64,000 nucleotides of DNA, taken from positions 62,001-126,000 of the forward strand of contig NZ_JANBBE010000016.1 of assembly GCF_024648825.1 (NCBI RefSeq). Direction: 5' to 3'. A program made the position numbers and the translations under genes. This stretch comes from Lentzea californiensis. Lineage in GTDB: Bacteria > Actinomycetota > Actinomycetes > Mycobacteriales > Pseudonocardiaceae. How positions within the stretch are numbered: position 1 is the stretch's first letter; every line of letters starts with the position of its first letter. Positions 50,801 through 58,728 of the stretch are shown here, piece after piece. The notes under the pieces are model-generated. The model was not told the origin of the DNA. It searched no databases and saw only the letters and a program-made list of their open reading frames with translations.

Positions 50801-51601
50801 ATGCCCGTGGACTTCACCGGCAAGGTCGCGCTCATCACCGGCGGATCCAACGGCATCGGCGCCGCGTCCGCCCGGCGGCTGGCATCGCACGGCGTCCGCG
50901 TCGTCGTGGCTGATGTGGACGCCGACCAGGGCAAAGCCGTCGCCGATGAGATCGGCGGCGTGTTCGTGCGCTGCGATGTGACGGTTCCTTCGGACTCCGC
51001 CGAGGCCGTCGCCCTCGCCGTGAACGAGTTCGGCGGGCTCGACATCGCGTTCCTGAACGCCGGCATCGGCACCGGCTGCTCACTGGGCGACGACTTCGAC
51101 GTCGACGTGTACCGGCGCGCGATGGCGATCAACCTCGACGGCGTCGTCTACGGCGCGCACCACGCGTTGCCCGAGGTGCGCAAGCGCGGCGGCCAGATCA
51201 TCGCCACGGCGTCCATGGCCGGCCTCATGGCGATGCCGGGCGACCCCGTCTACGGCGCCAACAAGGCCGCCGTCGTCGGGCTCGTGCGCTCGCTCGGTGG
51301 TGCCTATCCCGACGTGCGCGTGAACGCGCTGTGCCCTGGGTTCGCCGACACCAACATCATCGTTCCGCTGCGCTCGACGCTGGAGGAGATCGGCATGCCG
51401 ATCATCCCGGTGTCCGCTGTGGTGGACGCCTTCATGTCCATCGTGGAGGGTTCGGGGACCGGCGAGGCCTGGTTCGTGCAGGCAGGCCGTACGTCGGAAC
51501 CGTTCGGGTTCCGCAACCCGCCCGGGCCTCGTGCCGCTGACGGCTCGCGCATCGAGGCCGCCCGCAAGGACCCCGTTTCCATCGCGCTTGAGGAGAACTG
51601 A
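50801..51601 (+). CDS. SDR-family oxidoreductase
   Basis: A 266-residue SDR: TGGSNGIGAASARRLASHGV, NAGIGTG, TASMAGLMAMPGDPVYGANKAAVVG (Ser, Tyr, Lys), and a C-terminal extension (FGFRNPPGPRAADG). ATG at 50801 with GAGGAGG. Coupled closely to the quinone reductase-like gene two bases on. Preceded by two different palindromes, so probably under two regulators. Confidence 0.88.
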   Translation: MPVDFTGKVALITGGSNGIGAASARRLASHGVRVVVADVDADQGKAVADEIGGVFVRCDVTVPSDSAEAVALAVNEFGGLDIAFLNAGIGTGCSLGDDFDVDVYRRAMAINLDGVVYGAHHALPEVRKRGGQIIATASMAGLMAMPGDPVYGANKAAVVGLVRSLGGAYPDVRVNALCPGFADTNIIVPLRSTLEEIGMPIIPVSAVVDAFMSIVEGSGTGEAWFVQAGRTSEPFGFRNPPGPRAADGSRIEAARKDPVSIALEEN

Positions 51602-51603
51602 CC

Positions 51604-52575
51604 GTGCGTGCCATCCAGATCACCGAGTTCGGCGGGCCCGAGGTGCTCCAGCAGGTGGAGCTGCCCGACCCCGTTGCGGGCGAGGGCGAGGTGCTGATCA
51701 ACGTCTCGCGTGCCGGGCTGAACTACGCGGACACGCATCAGGCCGAGAACTCCTACCTCGCGAAGATGGAGTTGCCGCTGGTGCCCGGCGGCGAGGTCGT
51801 GGGACTGACGGAGGACGGGCGTCGGGTCGTCGCGCTGACCAAGAACTCCGGTGGGTATGCGGAGAAGGCTGTTGCGCCTGCTCTGACCACCTTCGACGTT
51901 CCTGATGGTGTGGACGATCTGACTGCGTTGTCGTTGGTCGTTCAGGGGGCTACCGCCTGGCTGTTGCTGCGGAAGTCGACTCACATGGAGGCCGGTGAGT
52001 CGGTTGTCGTCCACGCCGCCGCTGGTGGTGTGGGGACGATTGCCGTTCAGCTGGCCAAGTTGTGGGGGGCCGGGCGGGTCATCGCCACCGCTTCCTCCGA
52101 GGAGAAGCGGAAGCTGGCGCTTGATCTCGGGGCCGACGTCGCGATCGACTCCCGTGCTGCCGACATGACCGCCGCGTTGAAGGAAGCCAACGGTGGGCGG
52201 CGGGTTGATGTCGTCCTGGACATGACTGGAGGGGCTGTCACTGACCAGTCGTTGGTTGCGTTGGCTCCGTTTGGGCGGCTTGCGTTTTATGGCATGGCCT
52301 CGCGGGAGAGGCCCAAGCCGGTTGACCTCGGGGCGTTGCTGGTGCACTCCACGGCCGTTGCGGGTATGTGGTTGCCCCACGCGTTGAAGGTTCGGGATGG
52401 TGAGCATGGGACTTTGGCTCATCGGGCCATGGCCGAGTTGTTCCAGCTTGTTGTGGATGGGTCGTTGAAGGCCGTTCCCGGTGGGGAGTACGGGCTTGGG
52501 GAGGTTCGGCAGGCCCATGAGGATCTTCGGGCTCGTCGGACTGCTGGGAAGCTGGTTCTGGATCCTTCGCGTTAA
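51604..52575 (+). CDS. zinc-free quinone oxidoreductase-like MDR protein
   Basis: A 323-residue protein of the QOR group: GLNYADTHQAENSYL, VVHAAAGGVGTIAVQLAKLWGAGRVIATASSEEKRKLALDLGAD (NADPH motif), and DVVLDMTGGAV. No zinc ligands. Such enzymes reduce quinones or enoyl compounds. GTG at 51604. Codon use in its last third becomes noticeably less GC-rich at third positions (GTT, GCT, CGG-TTG runs), unlike its neighbours. Confidence 0.88.
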   Translation: MRAIQITEFGGPEVLQQVELPDPVAGEGEVLINVSRAGLNYADTHQAENSYLAKMELPLVPGGEVVGLTEDGRRVVALTKNSGGYAEKAVAPALTTFDVPDGVDDLTALSLVVQGATAWLLLRKSTHMEAGESVVVHAAAGGVGTIAVQLAKLWGAGRVIATASSEEKRKLALDLGADVAIDSRAADMTAALKEANGGRRVDVVLDMTGGAVTDQSLVALAPFGRLAFYGMASRERPKPVDLGALLVHSTAVAGMWLPHALKVRDGEHGTLAHRAMAELFQLVVDGSLKAVPGGEYGLGEVRQAHEDLRARRTAGKLVLDPSR

Positions 52576-52733
52576 TCGCATGGGTCACCTTGCGGGCGGC
52601 CTGGTTGCGTTGCGTGCTTCCCCCGGAGCTCTGCCCCGGACCCCGGCAATCTGATCAGGGGGTCCACGCCGTCAGTAGGTAGATGGCATGCCTGTTGCGT
52701 TGGGCGGCTGCCGATTGCGTTGAGAGTGCGTTT

Positions 52734-52817
52734 GGCGGTGGGGTCCCGTCACGAGCCGCACCAAGAGCGGGCATGCAGCAAGTGCTATGGCGCGACTCGT
52801 GATGGGACCCCGCCGCC
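52734..52817. repeat. 22-base inverted repeat pair (20 of 22 match), 40-base loop
   Basis: Arms 52734-52755 and 52796-52817, starting GGCGGTGGGGTCCC and ending GGACCCCGCCGCC. The loop has its own short palindromes. It may be a terminator of the quinone reductase gene or a small repetitive element. Confidence 0.7.
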
Positions 52818-52913
52818 GGGCCCGCTTGGTAAGGACGGCTCGCCTTCGGCTTCGCGGTTGGTCTCGCTGAACCAGTAAACCTGCGATTAGCAGTCGTCGT
52901 GTTGCATGCGAAA

Positions 52914-52941
52914 GGGCGGCTCGCTTGTGCGGGCCGCCCTC
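52914..52941 (-). terminator. hairpin after the 153-residue gene
   Basis: AGGGCGGC / GCCGCCCT stem with a 12-base loop, 14 bases past the stop at 52955. Confidence 0.7.
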
Positions 52942-52954
52942 TTGCGTTGCTGAC

Positions 52955-53416
52955 CTACTCGGAGAGCTCTGCCAGCTGGGCCTTCACCCTGGCCAGCTCG
53001 GCCTCCAGCTCCTCCATGCGGGTGCGGTGCTGGTCGCGTGCCGCCTCGAGCACCGACTCGATGCCCTCCGCGATGTCCACGTGCAGTTCCTTGGCCGCCT
53101 TGGCGACGGCGATGGCCGGGATGACCAGGCCCGACACGACGCGCTGCGTGCCGTGGACCAGGTCGGCCTGCCATTCGCCCTCGGCGGTGCCGGTCACCGT
53201 GAGCGTGAGCTCTACGGTGCGGGTCTTCTTCGCCGTGCTCTTCGGGCGGCCTGCCTTCGGCTTTTCCGCCTTGGGGGCTTCGACCTTGGGAGCCTCGGCC
53301 TTCGGCGCTTCCACCGGCTTCGGCGCCTCGGCCTTCTCGGCCACTGGGGCCGACGCCGGAGTCTCCTCCACGACGGTCTCCTCGACTGCCTGCACCTCGG
53401 TGAGCGTGTCCGACAC
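52955..53416 (-). CDS. Ala/Lys/Pro-rich protein with helical C-terminus (possibly DUF6319), LexA-box linked
   Basis: A 153-residue protein: acidic N-terminus, a Pro/Ala/Lys repeat zone (KAEAPKPVEAPK..., residues about 28-55), an AT-hook-like KAGRPKSTAKK, then a domain VELTLTVTGTAEGEWQADLVHGTQRVVSGLVIPAIAVAKAAKELH and a coiled-coil end (RTRMEELEAELARVKAQLAEL). It might bind DNA through the basic GRPK segment. The start ATG is 48 bases from a near-perfect LexA box (53462-53477). Function unknown. Confidence 0.7.
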   Translation of the reverse strand: MSDTLTEVQAVEETVVEETPASAPVAEKAEAPKPVEAPKAEAPKVEAPKAEKPKAGRPKSTAKKTRTVELTLTVTGTAEGEWQADLVHGTQRVVSGLVIPAIAVAKAAKELHVDIAEGIESVLEAARDQHRTRMEELEAELARVKAQLAELSE

Positions 53417-53461
53417 GATCAGGTTTCCTCTCTCCGCAACGACGTGACCCCGCGCACAGCA

Positions 53462-53477
53462 TAGAACACATGTTCGA
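53462..53477. promoter_or_regulatory. LexA (SOS) box candidate
   Basis: TAGAACACATGTTCGA carries the full GAACnnnnGTTC core and differs by one base from the symmetric mycobacterial-type TCGAACnnnnGTTCGA. Placed before the 153-residue gene on the minus strand. Confidence 0.65.
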
Positions 53478-53509
53478 TCAGCCGTCGATGGGGTCGGGAG
53501 AGAGCCTAG

Positions 53510-53731
53510 TCAGTACGGCGGGAGCTGTACGCGCCACTGCCGTTCGACGTCTATGACGCCGGGCACCGCCTGCAGGGCCGGGATGGCCCTGACCTCGGTT
53601 GTGCCGGTGACCACGCCCAGGGCCTCCAGGACCGTGTCCACCACCAGGCCCGCCTCCCGCAGGTCGTCCAGGACCTGCGGGAGGCTGCCCTCCGTCACGG
53701 AGACCATCACCTGGTCCACCGAAGCGGTCAT
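53510..53731 (-). CDS. small I9/propeptide-like protein
   Basis: A 73-residue protein MTASVDQVMVSVTEGSLPQVLDDLREAGLVVDTVLEALGVVTGTTEVRAIPALQAVPGVIDVERQWRVQLPPY-type fold: strand-helix-strand-strand-helix-strand with a PGVIDVE region near the end, as in inhibitor I9 propeptides of subtilases. ATG overlaps the subtilase TGA (ATGA). It may chaperone or inhibit the peptidase encoded just before it. The I9 assignment is by pattern only. Confidence 0.7.
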   Translation of the reverse strand: MTASVDQVMVSVTEGSLPQVLDDLREAGLVVDTVLEALGVVTGTTEVRAIPALQAVPGVIDVERQWRVQLPPY

Positions 53732-54885
53732 GGCGCCTGGACGAGTCCGCTGCCGATGTCGGTGGACGGCAGCGGCAGGCGCAGCGCGGTGCCGGCCAGG
53801 CGGGCCCACAGTTCGTAGCCTCGGGCGCCGGTCTTCTCCGCGATCAGCACTGCCACGCCGGCCACGTGCGGGGTCGCCATCGACGTGCCGCGCAGGCGTG
53901 AGTACTTCTGGGGGAGCTTGAACGACGAGTAGACGTCGACTCCCGGTGCGCACAGGTCGATCTGGCCGATCTTGTCCGCCGAGCCCGAGGAGAACGACGC
54001 GATCGCCCGGTTCACGTCGACCGCCGCCACCGCGATGATGCTGGGGCAGCGGGCCGGGTGGCCGACCGGTGCGACGCGGGCCGGGCGTGAGGAGGCGTTG
54101 CCCGACGCGGCGATGATCAGCGTGCCCTTGGCCATCGCTCGCTGGGCGACGGTCTCGTAGATCTGCGAGTACGGCGTGTTCACCGGGACGTCGGCTCCCA
54201 GCGACATCGAGATGATCGCGCAGCCGTTCGCCACCGCCCAGTCGATGCCCGCGAGGATGCCGCCGTCGGAGCCGGAGCCCGCGTTCGACAGGACCTTGCC
54301 CGCGAAGATCTCGGCCTCGTGCGCGACGCCGTAACCGGGCAGTGTGGCGGGCTTGCGCGGGCCCGCCGACGTGCCGATGCAGTGCGTGCCGTGGCCGTGG
54401 CCGTCCTGCACGTCCTCGCCGGTGATGAACGACTTCGTGGTGATGGTGCGGCCCGCGAAGTCCGGGTGGTTCTTCTCCCAGCCGGTGTCCAGGACCGCGA
54501 TCTTGACGCCCTTGCCGGTGGCCGTGCTGACGTCCGCGCCTACCGCCTGCAGCCCCCAGGTCAGCACGGATTCGTCGGCCGTGGCCTCCGGTGCCTCTTC
54601 CTCGGCCGGTGCCGCGAACACGTGCACGACGCGTTCGGGCTCGACGATCAGCACCGCGCCGGGACCCTCCGCGGCGCCGTTCAGCTCGCGCAGCAGGTTC
54701 GGGTCCCCGGACACCACGGCGACGCCGAGCTCCGGGAACACCTGCAGCGTGTCCGAGTCGATGTCACCGGTGTTCGGGTTGAACCCGGCGATCGCGCCGA
54801 GCTCGGCCAAGCCCTCTTCGACGGCGTCTTCCTGCAACAGCACCAGGAACCGGCCGGTGGTCTCCACTTCCGCGGGTTCGGTCAT
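53728..54885 (-). CDS. S8 family serine peptidase (subtilase) without signal peptide
   Basis: A 385-residue subtilase: catalytic Asp in IAVLDTGWEKNHPDF (about residue 133), His in DGHGHGTHCIGT (about 165) and Ser in RGTSMATPHVAG (about 340); oxyanion Asn in AASGNASSRP. An N-terminal domain of about 100 residues precedes the catalytic part and resembles an I9-like propeptide. No signal peptide is visible, so a cytoplasmic or non-classical location is likely. ATG at 54885. Followed by a small I9-like gene with a four-base overlap. Confidence 0.88.
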   Translation of the reverse strand: MTEPAEVETTGRFLVLLQEDAVEEGLAELGAIAGFNPNTGDIDSDTLQVFPELGVAVVSGDPNLLRELNGAAEGPGAVLIVEPERVVHVFAAPAEEEAPEATADESVLTWGLQAVGADVSTATGKGVKIAVLDTGWEKNHPDFAGRTITTKSFITGEDVQDGHGHGTHCIGTSAGPRKPATLPGYGVAHEAEIFAGKVLSNAGSGSDGGILAGIDWAVANGCAIISMSLGADVPVNTPYSQIYETVAQRAMAKGTLIIAASGNASSRPARVAPVGHPARCPSIIAVAAVDVNRAIASFSSGSADKIGQIDLCAPGVDVYSSFKLPQKYSRLRGTSMATPHVAGVAVLIAEKTGARGYELWARLAGTALRLPLPSTDIGSGLVQAP

Positions 54886-54948
54886 GACTGTTCGCCCCTA
54901 CTCTCCGTCTAGCCCTCACTAGAGAGTCGTCACAACGGGGCAGTTGTT

Positions 54949-56121
54949 TCAGGCCATTTGCCGTCTGCGCTGAAAGAATTCACCGATTGGCTCAACGTAC
55001 TTCGCCGCGATGGGCCCGAGGATCGCCATCAGCAGCACGTACGCGGTGGCCAGCGCCGCCAGGTCGTTGTGGACCTGACCGGACGCCACGGCCAGCCCGG
55101 CGATGACGATGGAGAACTCGCCGCGCGCCACGAGTGCCACGCCCGCCCGCATGCGGCCCATCTTGCCGATGCCCTGGCGTTTCGCCGCCCACCAGCCCGT
55201 GAAGACCTTCGTCGCGGTCGTGACGGCGGCCAGCGCCACGGCGATGCCGAGCACGGGCGGGATCGAGCGCGGATCGGTGTTGAGTCCGAACACCACGAAG
55301 AACATCGCCGCGAACAGGTCGCGCAGCGGCTCGAGCAGGCGCGTGGCGTTCTCGGCCGTCGACCCGGAGATCGCGATGCCGAGCAGGAACGCGCCGACCG
55401 CGGCGGACACCTGCAGCTGCGAGGCGATGCCCGCGACGAGCAGCGCCGAGCCGAGCAGCTTGAGCAGGAACACCTCGTGGTCGGGACTGTCCACAATGGC
55501 TGAGATGAACCGGCCGTACTTCAACGCCACCACCAGGACCACGGTGATCGCGAGCAACGAGATGCCGACCGACGTGAGCCCGCCGATGAAGCTCACGCCC
55601 GCGAGAACGGCCGTCAGCACCGGCAGGTACACGGCCATCGCGAGGTCCTCGAACACGAGCACGGACAGCACGACCGGCGTCTCGCGGTTACCCAGCCGCC
55701 CCAGGTCGCCGAGCACCTTCGCGACGATGCCCGACGACGAGATGTACGTGACGCCGGCCATCGCCAGCGCCCCGACCGTGCCCCAGCCGAGCAGGTACGC
55801 CGCGATCGCGCCCGGCGCGGAGTTCAGCACCAGGTCGAGCACGCCGGCCATCCAGGACTTCTTCAACCCGGTGGTGAGCTCGGACGCCGAGTACTCGAGG
55901 CCGAGCAGCAGGAGCAGCAGCACGACGCCGATCTCGCTGGCGATGTGCGTGAACTCCTCGATGCCGTGCAACGGGACGAACCCGCCGTGGCCGAACGCGA
56001 GCCCGCCGATCAGGTACAGCGGGATGGGGGAGATTCCGGCACGGCGAGCGACACGACCCAGCAGACCGAGGCCGAAGAACACCGCGCCGAGCTGGATCAT
56101 GGCCATGGTTGTCTCATGCAC
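54949..56121 (-). CDS. khtU: KhtU-like CPA2 cation:proton antiporter
   Basis: A 390-residue membrane protein with about 12 helices. The VVLLLLLLGLEYSASELTTGLKKSW segment and LGTVGALAMAGVTYISSSGIVAKVLGDLGRLGNRETPVVLSVLVFEDLAMAVYLPVL run contain the ED (Glu-Asp) ion-binding pair of CPA2 antiporters. It lacks a fused RCK domain, which is supplied by the separate upstream gene. Works as K+/H+ exchanger in cytoplasmic pH or K+ control. GTG at 56121 (alternatives downstream). Confidence 0.88.
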   Translation of the reverse strand: MHETTMAMIQLGAVFFGLGLLGRVARRAGISPIPLYLIGGLAFGHGGFVPLHGIEEFTHIASEIGVVLLLLLLGLEYSASELTTGLKKSWMAGVLDLVLNSAPGAIAAYLLGWGTVGALAMAGVTYISSSGIVAKVLGDLGRLGNRETPVVLSVLVFEDLAMAVYLPVLTAVLAGVSFIGGLTSVGISLLAITVVLVVALKYGRFISAIVDSPDHEVFLLKLLGSALLVAGIASQLQVSAAVGAFLLGIAISGSTAENATRLLEPLRDLFAAMFFVVFGLNTDPRSIPPVLGIAVALAAVTTATKVFTGWWAAKRQGIGKMGRMRAGVALVARGEFSIVIAGLAVASGQVHNDLAALATAYVLLMAILGPIAAKYVEPIGEFFQRRRQMA

Positions 56122-56126
56122 TGTGC

Positions 56127-56600
56127 TTAACCGCCGTGGAGGATCTCAGCGGCGGCGTCGAGGCCCTCCGCGGTGCCGACGACGACCGCGAGGTCGCCGT
56201 TTTCGAACAGGAAGTCGGGGCCGGGCGACGGATGCGCGTTGCCCGCGCGCACGACGGCCACGACGGACACACTGGTCCTGGTGCGCAGAGCGGTCTCGCC
56301 GAGGGTGCGGTTCGCGAACGCGGTGACCGGCAGCTGGCGGGTGGTGATGCCCGCGATGTCGCGGGTCTCCTCGCGCAGGTGGGCGACGAGCTGCGGCGCG
56401 CCGAGCAGGCCCGCGAGCGTGCCGGCCTCTTCTGGTGAGAGGGGTATCGAGGCGGCGCAGGAGTCGGGATCCGTCGCTTTGGACAGGATCAGCTCGAACC
56501 GGCCGTCCCGGTAGGTGATCACGCCTACGCGTCGCCCGGCGCGGATCGTGAAGTCCTGACGCGTCCCGATGCCCGGCAGGGGCGTGATCTCTACGTTCAC
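56127..56600 (-). CDS. khtT: KhtT-like regulatory subunit of the antiporter
   Basis: About 157 residues, with an N-terminal KhtT-type domain (VEITPLPGIGTRQDFTIRAGRRVGVITYRDGRFEL) and a C-terminal RCK_C domain (TLGETALRTRTSVSVVAVVRAGNAHPSPGPDFLFENGDLAVVVGT). It gates KhtU. GTG at 56600 is chosen because a TATCAT -10 box ends seven bases upstream and covers the alternative ATG at 56609; the message is then leaderless. Five bases separate it from khtU. Confidence 0.88.
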   Translation of the reverse strand: MNVEITPLPGIGTRQDFTIRAGRRVGVITYRDGRFELILSKATDPDSCAASIPLSPEEAGTLAGLLGAPQLVAHLREETRDIAGITTRQLPVTAFANRTLGETALRTRTSVSVVAVVRAGNAHPSPGPDFLFENGDLAVVVGTAEGLDAAAEILHGG

Positions 56601-56607
56601 ACAGATC

Positions 56608-56613
56608 ATGATA
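56608..56613 (-). promoter_or_regulatory. -10 box of khtTU
   Basis: TATCAT on the minus strand, seven bases before GTG 56600, placing the transcript start at or near the start codon. Confidence 0.55.
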
Positions 56614-56618
56614 CGTGC

Positions 56619-57719
56619 ATGTCACTGCGTGTACGCCCCGTGCGTCGCGGCTGGGTGGTACGTGAACGCGTGCCCGGCCCCGACGTCGACGAGTTCGCCG
56701 AACCCGGCCAGGTGATCGGGGCGCTCGCGAGAGCCCCGCACGGCACGTTGCTGGCCGTCCAGCACCCCCACCGCACGCCTGCCGCGCTGGCCGCGGGCAT
56801 CGGGCTGCTCGACGCGCTGCCCCACGCCAGGACCGAGCTCGCCGCGCTGATCAGGAGGGCGTACACCGAGGTCAGCGACGTGGTGGCGCCGTACCGGGTG
56901 GACGGACCGGACGGGACGGCGTGCGGTCTGCTGTGCCTGGTCGACCCCGACGGGATCGAGCACACCGAGGACGTCTACCCGGACGTGGTCGCCGAACGCG
57001 GGCAGGTGCTGGCGTCGCTGGGCATCGCGACGAGCGCGGCCATGCTGATCCCGATCACCCCGCACGACGGGCTCACGGACCTGGTGCTCGGCATGACCGA
57101 GGAGCCGGCCGTGTCACTTGTGGACTCCGGTGGGCGGCGGCACTGGGTGTGGCTCGTCGGGCCGGGGGAGTCGCAGGAGCGGTTCCTCGAGGCGGCGGGC
57201 GCGCATCCGCTGCTCGTCGCGGACGGCAACCACCGGGTCGCGGCGGCGCGGGAGGCGGGGCTCGAGGGCCTGCTCGCGCTCGTCACGTCCGGGCCGGGGC
57301 TGCGGGTCGGGCCGATCCACCGCGCGATCACCGGTAGCGGCCTGACCACGTCCGACCTGGTGACCGCGTGGGAACGGGCGGGGCTCGCGGTGTCGTCGCT
57401 GCCATACGTCGTCGATCCGGAACCGGGTGTGGTCGTGGTGCGCTGCCCGGACACGGTGCTGCGGGTCGAACTGCCTGCGGGACAAGGGATCGACCACGCC
57501 GTCGTGGAGTCGCTGCTGCTGGGCAGGGCGCTCGGGCTCGATCCGGAGAGTCCGTGCGTGCGGGCGGTCGTGGACCCGTCCGTGGAGGCCGAGGCGGTGT
57601 TGCTGATCGCGCCGGTACCGCTGGAGGAGGTGCTGGCCGGGACCAAGATGCCGCGCAAGAGCACCTATTTCACCCCAAAGCCGCGTAGCGGACTTCTGCT
57701 GGCCGACCTGTCACCGTAG
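56619..57719 (+). CDS. DUF1015 family protein
   Basis: A 366-residue protein of DUF1015: RPVRRGWVVRERVPGPDVDEF at the start, LLVADGNHRVAAAREAG in the middle (family ADGHHR motif with an N for the first His), and the C-terminal MPRKSTYFTPKPRSGLLL, the most conserved part of the family. Function is uncertain; distant relatives are annotated as possible serine-kinase-like proteins. ATG at 56619, divergent from khtT by 18 bases. Confidence 0.88.
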   Translation: MSLRVRPVRRGWVVRERVPGPDVDEFAEPGQVIGALARAPHGTLLAVQHPHRTPAALAAGIGLLDALPHARTELAALIRRAYTEVSDVVAPYRVDGPDGTACGLLCLVDPDGIEHTEDVYPDVVAERGQVLASLGIATSAAMLIPITPHDGLTDLVLGMTEEPAVSLVDSGGRRHWVWLVGPGESQERFLEAAGAHPLLVADGNHRVAAAREAGLEGLLALVTSGPGLRVGPIHRAITGSGLTTSDLVTAWERAGLAVSSLPYVVDPEPGVVVVRCPDTVLRVELPAGQGIDHAVVESLLLGRALGLDPESPCVRAVVDPSVEAEAVLLIAPVPLEEVLAGTKMPRKSTYFTPKPRSGLLLADLSP

Positions 57720-57783
57720 GGCCCTGCCCGGCGGGTTCGTTCGGCACTGGTCGAGTGTCGGCACGCGCCCGAAAATCGTCCTC

Positions 57784-58728
57784 ATGCACTACGAAGCGTC
57801 ACCCTCGCTGCCTCCGCCGCAGTCCCGGATCGGGCTCGTGCACGTCAGGCACCTGCGGGCGATGACGTCGGCGTTGCGCGCGGTCGACTACCGCTACGGC
57901 GGAGGGTCGTGCCGGACGCAGGTGCAGGCACTGTTGTCGTGGTGTGACAAGGCTTTCGCGCACTCGGCCAGTGCCGCCGTGCGCCGCGACTTCCGGTGCG
58001 CCATCGCGGAACTGCACGCCCTCGCCGGGTGGACCGCCTTCGACGCGGGACTCGGCGGGTCCGCGCACCGCCACTTCCTCCTCGCCCTGACCTTCGCCCA
58101 GGACGAGGACCTGGTGGCCAACATCCGCTACCGGATGGGGCGGGTCCACCTGCACCACGGTGGACCCGCCGAGGCGCTGGGCATGTTCCGGCTCGCGGGG
58201 ATCGTCGCGGCCAGCCATCACACGAACGCGATCCTGGCCGCGAACCAGGCGTGGTGTTACGCGGAGATGGGAGACCGGGTGGCCGCCCTGGCGTCGCTGG
58301 GACGTGCGCACGACGAGTTCGCACGGTCAGACGTCGAACGCGCGGCGCCGTGGGCGGCGTTCTTCGACGTGCACGACCTCTCCGGCATCACCGGTGCCGT
58401 CTACAGCTCTCTCGTACGCACCGTCGACCGCGGGTTCGCACGCCCGGCCATCACGGCATTGCACCAGGCCGTGACGGGGTACCGCGACGACATGGCGCGC
58501 AGCCGGACGTTCGCGCTGCTCGCGTTGTCGCTCAACCACCTCGTGGAAGGCGACGCGGACGAGGCGGCGGTGACCGCGGGACTGGCCATCGCGCAGACCG
58601 GCGACATGATGTCCGCCCGCACGCGCAAGAAGCTCGAACCGTTGCACGTCGAGGCGGGCAGACGCCGCGCGACCACGCTGCGGGAGCTGATCACGCCGTT
58701 GCTGGCGGTCCCGTCACTCGCCGCGTGA
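57784..58728 (+). CDS. TPR-type helical protein
   Basis: A 314-residue soluble protein made of helix pairs (HRHFLLALTFAQDEDLVANIRYRMGRVHLHHGGPAEALGMFRLAGIVAASHHTNAILAANQAWCYAEMGDRVAALASLGRAHDEF) like tetratricopeptide repeats. It resembles the C-terminal sensor part of actinomycete XRE-TPR regulators (NsdA/BldD-linked type), but there is no HTH in it. ATG at 57784. The next gene overlaps its TGA by one base. Confidence 0.75.
   Translation: MHYEASPSLPPPQSRIGLVHVRHLRAMTSALRAVDYRYGGGSCRTQVQALLSWCDKAFAHSASAAVRRDFRCAIAELHALAGWTAFDAGLGGSAHRHFLLALTFAQDEDLVANIRYRMGRVHLHHGGPAEALGMFRLAGIVAASHHTNAILAANQAWCYAEMGDRVAALASLGRAHDEFARSDVERAAPWAAFFDVHDLSGITGAVYSSLVRTVDRGFARPAITALHQAVTGYRDDMARSRTFALLALSLNHLVEGDADEAAVTAGLAIAQTGDMMSARTRKKLEPLHVEAGRRRATTLRELITPLLAVPSLAA

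Larger units (their letters stand above)
52576..52954. other. 379-base gene-free stretch
   Basis: No coding region is supported. It contains an imperfect long inverted repeat (52734-52817), several copies of TTGCGTTG-like words and, at its end, the terminator of the next gene on the minus strand (52914-52941). It probably ends transcription from both sides. Confidence 0.6.

Noticed and set aside
52955..53416. The Ala/Lys/Pro-rich protein as a histone-like HU/Lsr2 protein
   Set aside because: Only the AT-hook-like GRPK segment agrees; there is no HU or Lsr2 domain.
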